A program made the position numbers and the translations under genes. A stretch of 6,852 nucleotides of DNA from contig JABXKX010000154.1 in assembly GCA_013619035.1 (NCBI GenBank), positions 1-6,852 on the forward strand, given 5' to 3'. The stretch is from Peptostreptococcaceae bacterium (GTDB lineage Bacteria > Bacillota_A > Clostridia > Peptostreptococcales > Acidaminobacteraceae). The first letter of the stretch is position 1, and each line of letters opens with the position of its first letter. The notes beneath the pieces were generated by a model. It saw only the letters and a program-made list of their open reading frames with translations, was not told the origin of the DNA and searched no databases. Below are positions 4,972 through 6,852 of the stretch, in pieces.

Positions 4972-6246
4972 TTGAAACCAAAATTGAAAGTAAAGGGTAA
5001 AGAGAGACCTAAAGAAGTATCTATTAATAAGTCACATGCTGATCTTATTCAGGATTCAGTCATTGAGAAATGGCAGGAAATACTAGACTTAGCGATTAAG
5101 CTGTTTGATGTGCCTAATGCATTGATTATGAGATTACATGAAGAGCATCTTGAAGTCTTTGCTAAGAGTAATAACATAGAAAATATTTTCACGAAAAATA
5201 AACGTGCTGATATAGGAATCGGTCATTATTGTGAAACCGTCATCGGTAATGATGAGCTTCTGGTTGTATCCAATGCACTTACAGATCCATTTTGGGCTGA
5301 GAGTCCAGATGTAAAAGCTGATATGGTAAATTATATGGGCCTGCCATTAAAATGGCCTACAGGTGAAATGTTTGGTACCATGTGTATCTTAGACAATCAA
5401 GAAAAAGAATACAGTATGGAGCAATTAGAATTGTTTGATGCTCTTAAAAGCACGATTGAGAAAGACTTAACTTTATTAGATAGCAATGTAAATTTAAATA
5501 GAACATTAAAAGATTTAGAAAAAACTCATAAATTGTTACTAGAACACGAGAAAAATCATTTAACCAATCAGTTGGTTTCAAGTATTACTCATGAAATAAG
5601 CACACCGATAGGTGTTGCACTCACAACAGCATCTTATTTAGATTTTATTGCAAAAAAAGCGAATACAAATGATGATGCTACTATGGGTAAACTTCAAGAA
5701 GGAGCAGAATTAGTACAAAGAAACTTGGAACATGCTGCGACACTTCTAAAATCATTTAAAAAGATAACAACTGATCAGAGTCGGTTACAAACTGAAAAAA
5801 TAGATTTAGAAGTATATGTTAAGAGTGTTGTACTCAGTTTGAAATATAATTTAAGGAAATATAATGTTTCAGTGACTGTAGACATACCCAAATATATTTC
5901 TCTCACATTAAACTCAGGTGCCTTTGCACAAGTTTTGATTAATCTCTTAACGAATGCTTCATTACATGCCTTTAAAACCGCTACTGAGAGAGTTGTTAAG
6001 ATTCTTAGTCATGAGGAAAACGATCATGTAGAATTGACGATTATGGACAATGGTATTGGTATGACAGGTGAACAAATAGATGAAATCTTTAAACCTTTTG
6101 TTAGATTTGATGACAATGAAGAGGGATCTGGTTTAGGTCTATCAATTGTTAAGGATATCGTCGAAAAAACTTTAAATGGAACCATTAGTTGCCATTCTGA
6201 ACTTGATAGCGGTACATCCTTTGTATTAGAACTGCCTAAAAAATAA
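4972..6246 (+). CDS. Soluble GAF-domain sensor histidine kinase
   Basis: A 424-residue kinase read from TTG. It has a lysine-rich tail (1-20), then a GAF sensor domain (about 28-170) with YCETVI (86-91), VVSNALTDPFWAESPDV (98-114), YMGLPLKWPTGEMFGTMCILD (121-141). A probable coiled coil (about 172-200) leads to the dimerisation/phosphoacceptor domain with H-box His207 in SSITHEISTPIG. The HATPase domain has the N-box INLLTNASLHAF (323-334, Asn328), G1 DNGIGM (359-364), F-box IFKPFVRF (372-379) and G2 GSGLGLSIV (385-393), ending at TSFVLELPKK. All kinase motifs are intact. There is no signal peptide or membrane segment, so it senses something inside the cell; the GAF ligand cannot be read from sequence. 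The preceding receiver gene, 17 bases away, is the likely phosphate acceptor, and the pair is probably one transcript. Confidence 0.93.
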   Translation: MKPKLKVKGKERPKEVSINKSHADLIQDSVIEKWQEILDLAIKLFDVPNALIMRLHEEHLEVFAKSNNIENIFTKNKRADIGIGHYCETVIGNDELLVVSNALTDPFWAESPDVKADMVNYMGLPLKWPTGEMFGTMCILDNQEKEYSMEQLELFDALKSTIEKDLTLLDSNVNLNRTLKDLEKTHKLLLEHEKNHLTNQLVSSITHEISTPIGVALTTASYLDFIAKKANTNDDATMGKLQEGAELVQRNLEHAATLLKSFKKITTDQSRLQTEKIDLEVYVKSVVLSLKYNLRKYNVSVTVDIPKYISLTLNSGAFAQVLINLLTNASLHAFKTATERVVKILSHEENDHVELTIMDNGIGMTGEQIDEIFKPFVRFDDNEEGSGLGLSIVKDIVEKTLNGTISCHSELDSGTSFVLELPKK

Positions 6247-6254
6247 TGATTCAT

Positions 6255-6296
6255 AAGAGTCTAGTTGGATAATTTCATATCATAAGGCTCTTTTTT
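6255..6296 (+). terminator. Probable intrinsic terminator after the kinase gene
   Basis: AAGAGTC (6255-6261) pairs with GGCTCTT (6286-6292) over seven base pairs including one G-T pair, followed by a T-run to 6296. The 24-base loop is long, which makes it weaker than the other terminators here, but the position just after the kinase stop fits. Confidence 0.6.
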
Positions 6297-6378
6297 GTGT
6301 TTTTATGATTTAAATGGATTACTTTATAACTTAACATGGGACTGCTGAAGGCAAACTGAGTGATGTGAGTGATCAATA

Positions 6379-6627
6379 AATTCTATTTCTGAAAAAGTTA
6401 CTTTAACCTTTGATAATGTAAATGAGTTGATTAAAATACAGATGATATTTCTATGAAAAAAAATACAACATCAGCTGCATTAGAATCGATATCTTCAGTT
6501 ATAGAAGAAATAACTTCTACAGCTCAAGAAATCTCAGACAGTATAGGAGTACAGGCTGACATGGCCTTTAATATAAATGATCAGGCCAATGCACTTAATG
6601 TGTAGTGTCACAAGGAAATTTACTTTT
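6379..6627 (+). pseudogene. C-terminal remnant of a methyl-accepting chemotaxis protein
   Basis: Three frames join into the end of an MCP cytoplasmic coiled coil. Frame 1 (from 6379) reads NSISEKVTLTFDNVNELIKIQ. After a one-base shift near 6440, frame 0 reads DDISMKKNTTSAALESISSV, then IEEITSTAQEISDSIGVQADMAFNINDQANALN, and stops at TAG 6603. A further shift gives SVTRKFTF (about 6604-6627), resembling the short 'LVSKFKI' end of many MCPs. The serine/alanine/glutamate/glutamine heptads with EEI.S.AQEIS and the closing ANALN are typical of the last 70-80 residues of these receptors. The ligand-binding, membrane, HAMP and CheA/CheW hairpin parts are absent, since the intact kinase gene lies where they would be. 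The intact piece is only 50 codons (ATG 6453 to 6605) with no ribosome binding site, so it is best read as a relic left by deletion. Family call is from pattern only. Confidence 0.65.
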
Positions 6628-6852
6628 ATCCGTTTATTGATATCAAAGTCATGAAAAGCGGATTAGAGCACTCCTCCTATTGTTGTACTCTATGAAAAAC
6701 AAGGGGAATATTGTATAATAGGATTATACATTTATACGTCTAATTCCTGCCAATGCTTCTATCCAATAAGATATTTAACTCTTCATCAAAATGCAATTTT
6801 ATCATTAAACTTCAATTAATGACTAAGATGATGATGTTAACTAATGTTACAT
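6628..6852. other. No gene recognised at the right edge
   Basis: The stretch is AT-rich and broken by stops in all frames. A TATAAT at 6714-6719 has no properly spaced -35 and no gene after it within the window. A minus-strand frame at 6740-6805 codes only 21 residues. An AGGAGG-like sequence on the minus strand (around 6672) is followed by GTG CTC TAA, so it does not serve a gene. It may be further decayed DNA beside the MCP relic. Confidence 0.4.

Noticed and set aside
4345..6330. Shared words TGGATTACT at about 4348-4356 and 6315-6323, each after a terminator
   Set aside because: Only nine bases match exactly and the flanks diverge, so this is within chance for AT-rich DNA and not a repeat family.
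6338..6379. Frame reading GTAEGKLSDVSDQ, resembling the end of a HAMP domain
   Set aside because: Only about a dozen residues match, and a HAMP end would not lie this close to the C-terminal tail of an MCP; treated as chance.
6714..6719. TATAAT box near the right edge
   Set aside because: The nearest TTG-type -35 (TTGTAC at 6683-6688) is 25 bases away and no gene follows within the window.
6740..6805. Minus-strand frame reading MIKLHFDEELNILLDRSIGRN
   Set aside because: It codes for only 21 residues, has no recognisable family and no ribosome binding site; it could be a relic but cannot be supported.

Overview
This is an AT-rich window in which every gene lies on the plus strand. It looks like a low-GC Gram-positive bacterium (Bacillota, perhaps a clostridial or deep mollicute-related lineage). 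The reasons are strong AGGAGG-type ribosome binding sites, TATAAT-type promoters, hairpin-plus-T-run terminators between units, GTG and TTG starts beside ATG, and tryptophan read only from TGG, so the code is the standard one. Traces of a sigma-54 activator and of a chemotaxis receptor suggest an ancestor with sigma-54 regulation and chemotaxis. The genus cannot be named from this sequence.

Layout. Positions 1-660 hold the 3' part of a sigma-54-dependent activator. Its AAA+ domain runs in from the left edge and stops early at 485, and a decayed Fis-type DNA-binding tail follows in another frame up to 660, with a terminator at 672-699. A single-gene unit for formimidoylglutamase (hutG, 779-1780) comes next. 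A lone RelB/DinJ-type antitoxin gene (1872-2102) with no toxin partner follows, closed by a terminator. A well-formed promoter then drives proB-proA (2243-4292), a tightly coupled proline biosynthesis operon ended by a terminator that overlaps the proA stop codon. After about 250 bases of non-coding DNA there is a two-gene signalling operon: a stand-alone receiver (4565-4954) and a soluble GAF-containing histidine kinase (4972-6246). The last 550 bases hold no intact gene, but they contain a recognisable C-terminal scrap of a methyl-accepting chemotaxis protein (about 6379-6627).

How the genes fit together. HutG releases L-glutamate at the end of histidine degradation, and glutamate is the substrate of ProB, so the metabolic genes share a metabolite. 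They have separate promoters, and no other hut gene or proC is in view. The receiver and kinase form an apparent cytoplasmic phosphorelay without an output domain. Both ends of the window are gene graveyards, which points to local loss of regulatory and chemotaxis genes.

No clearly new system is visible. The items most worth a second look are the receiver/GAF-kinase pair, the orphan antitoxin and the two decayed signalling genes.
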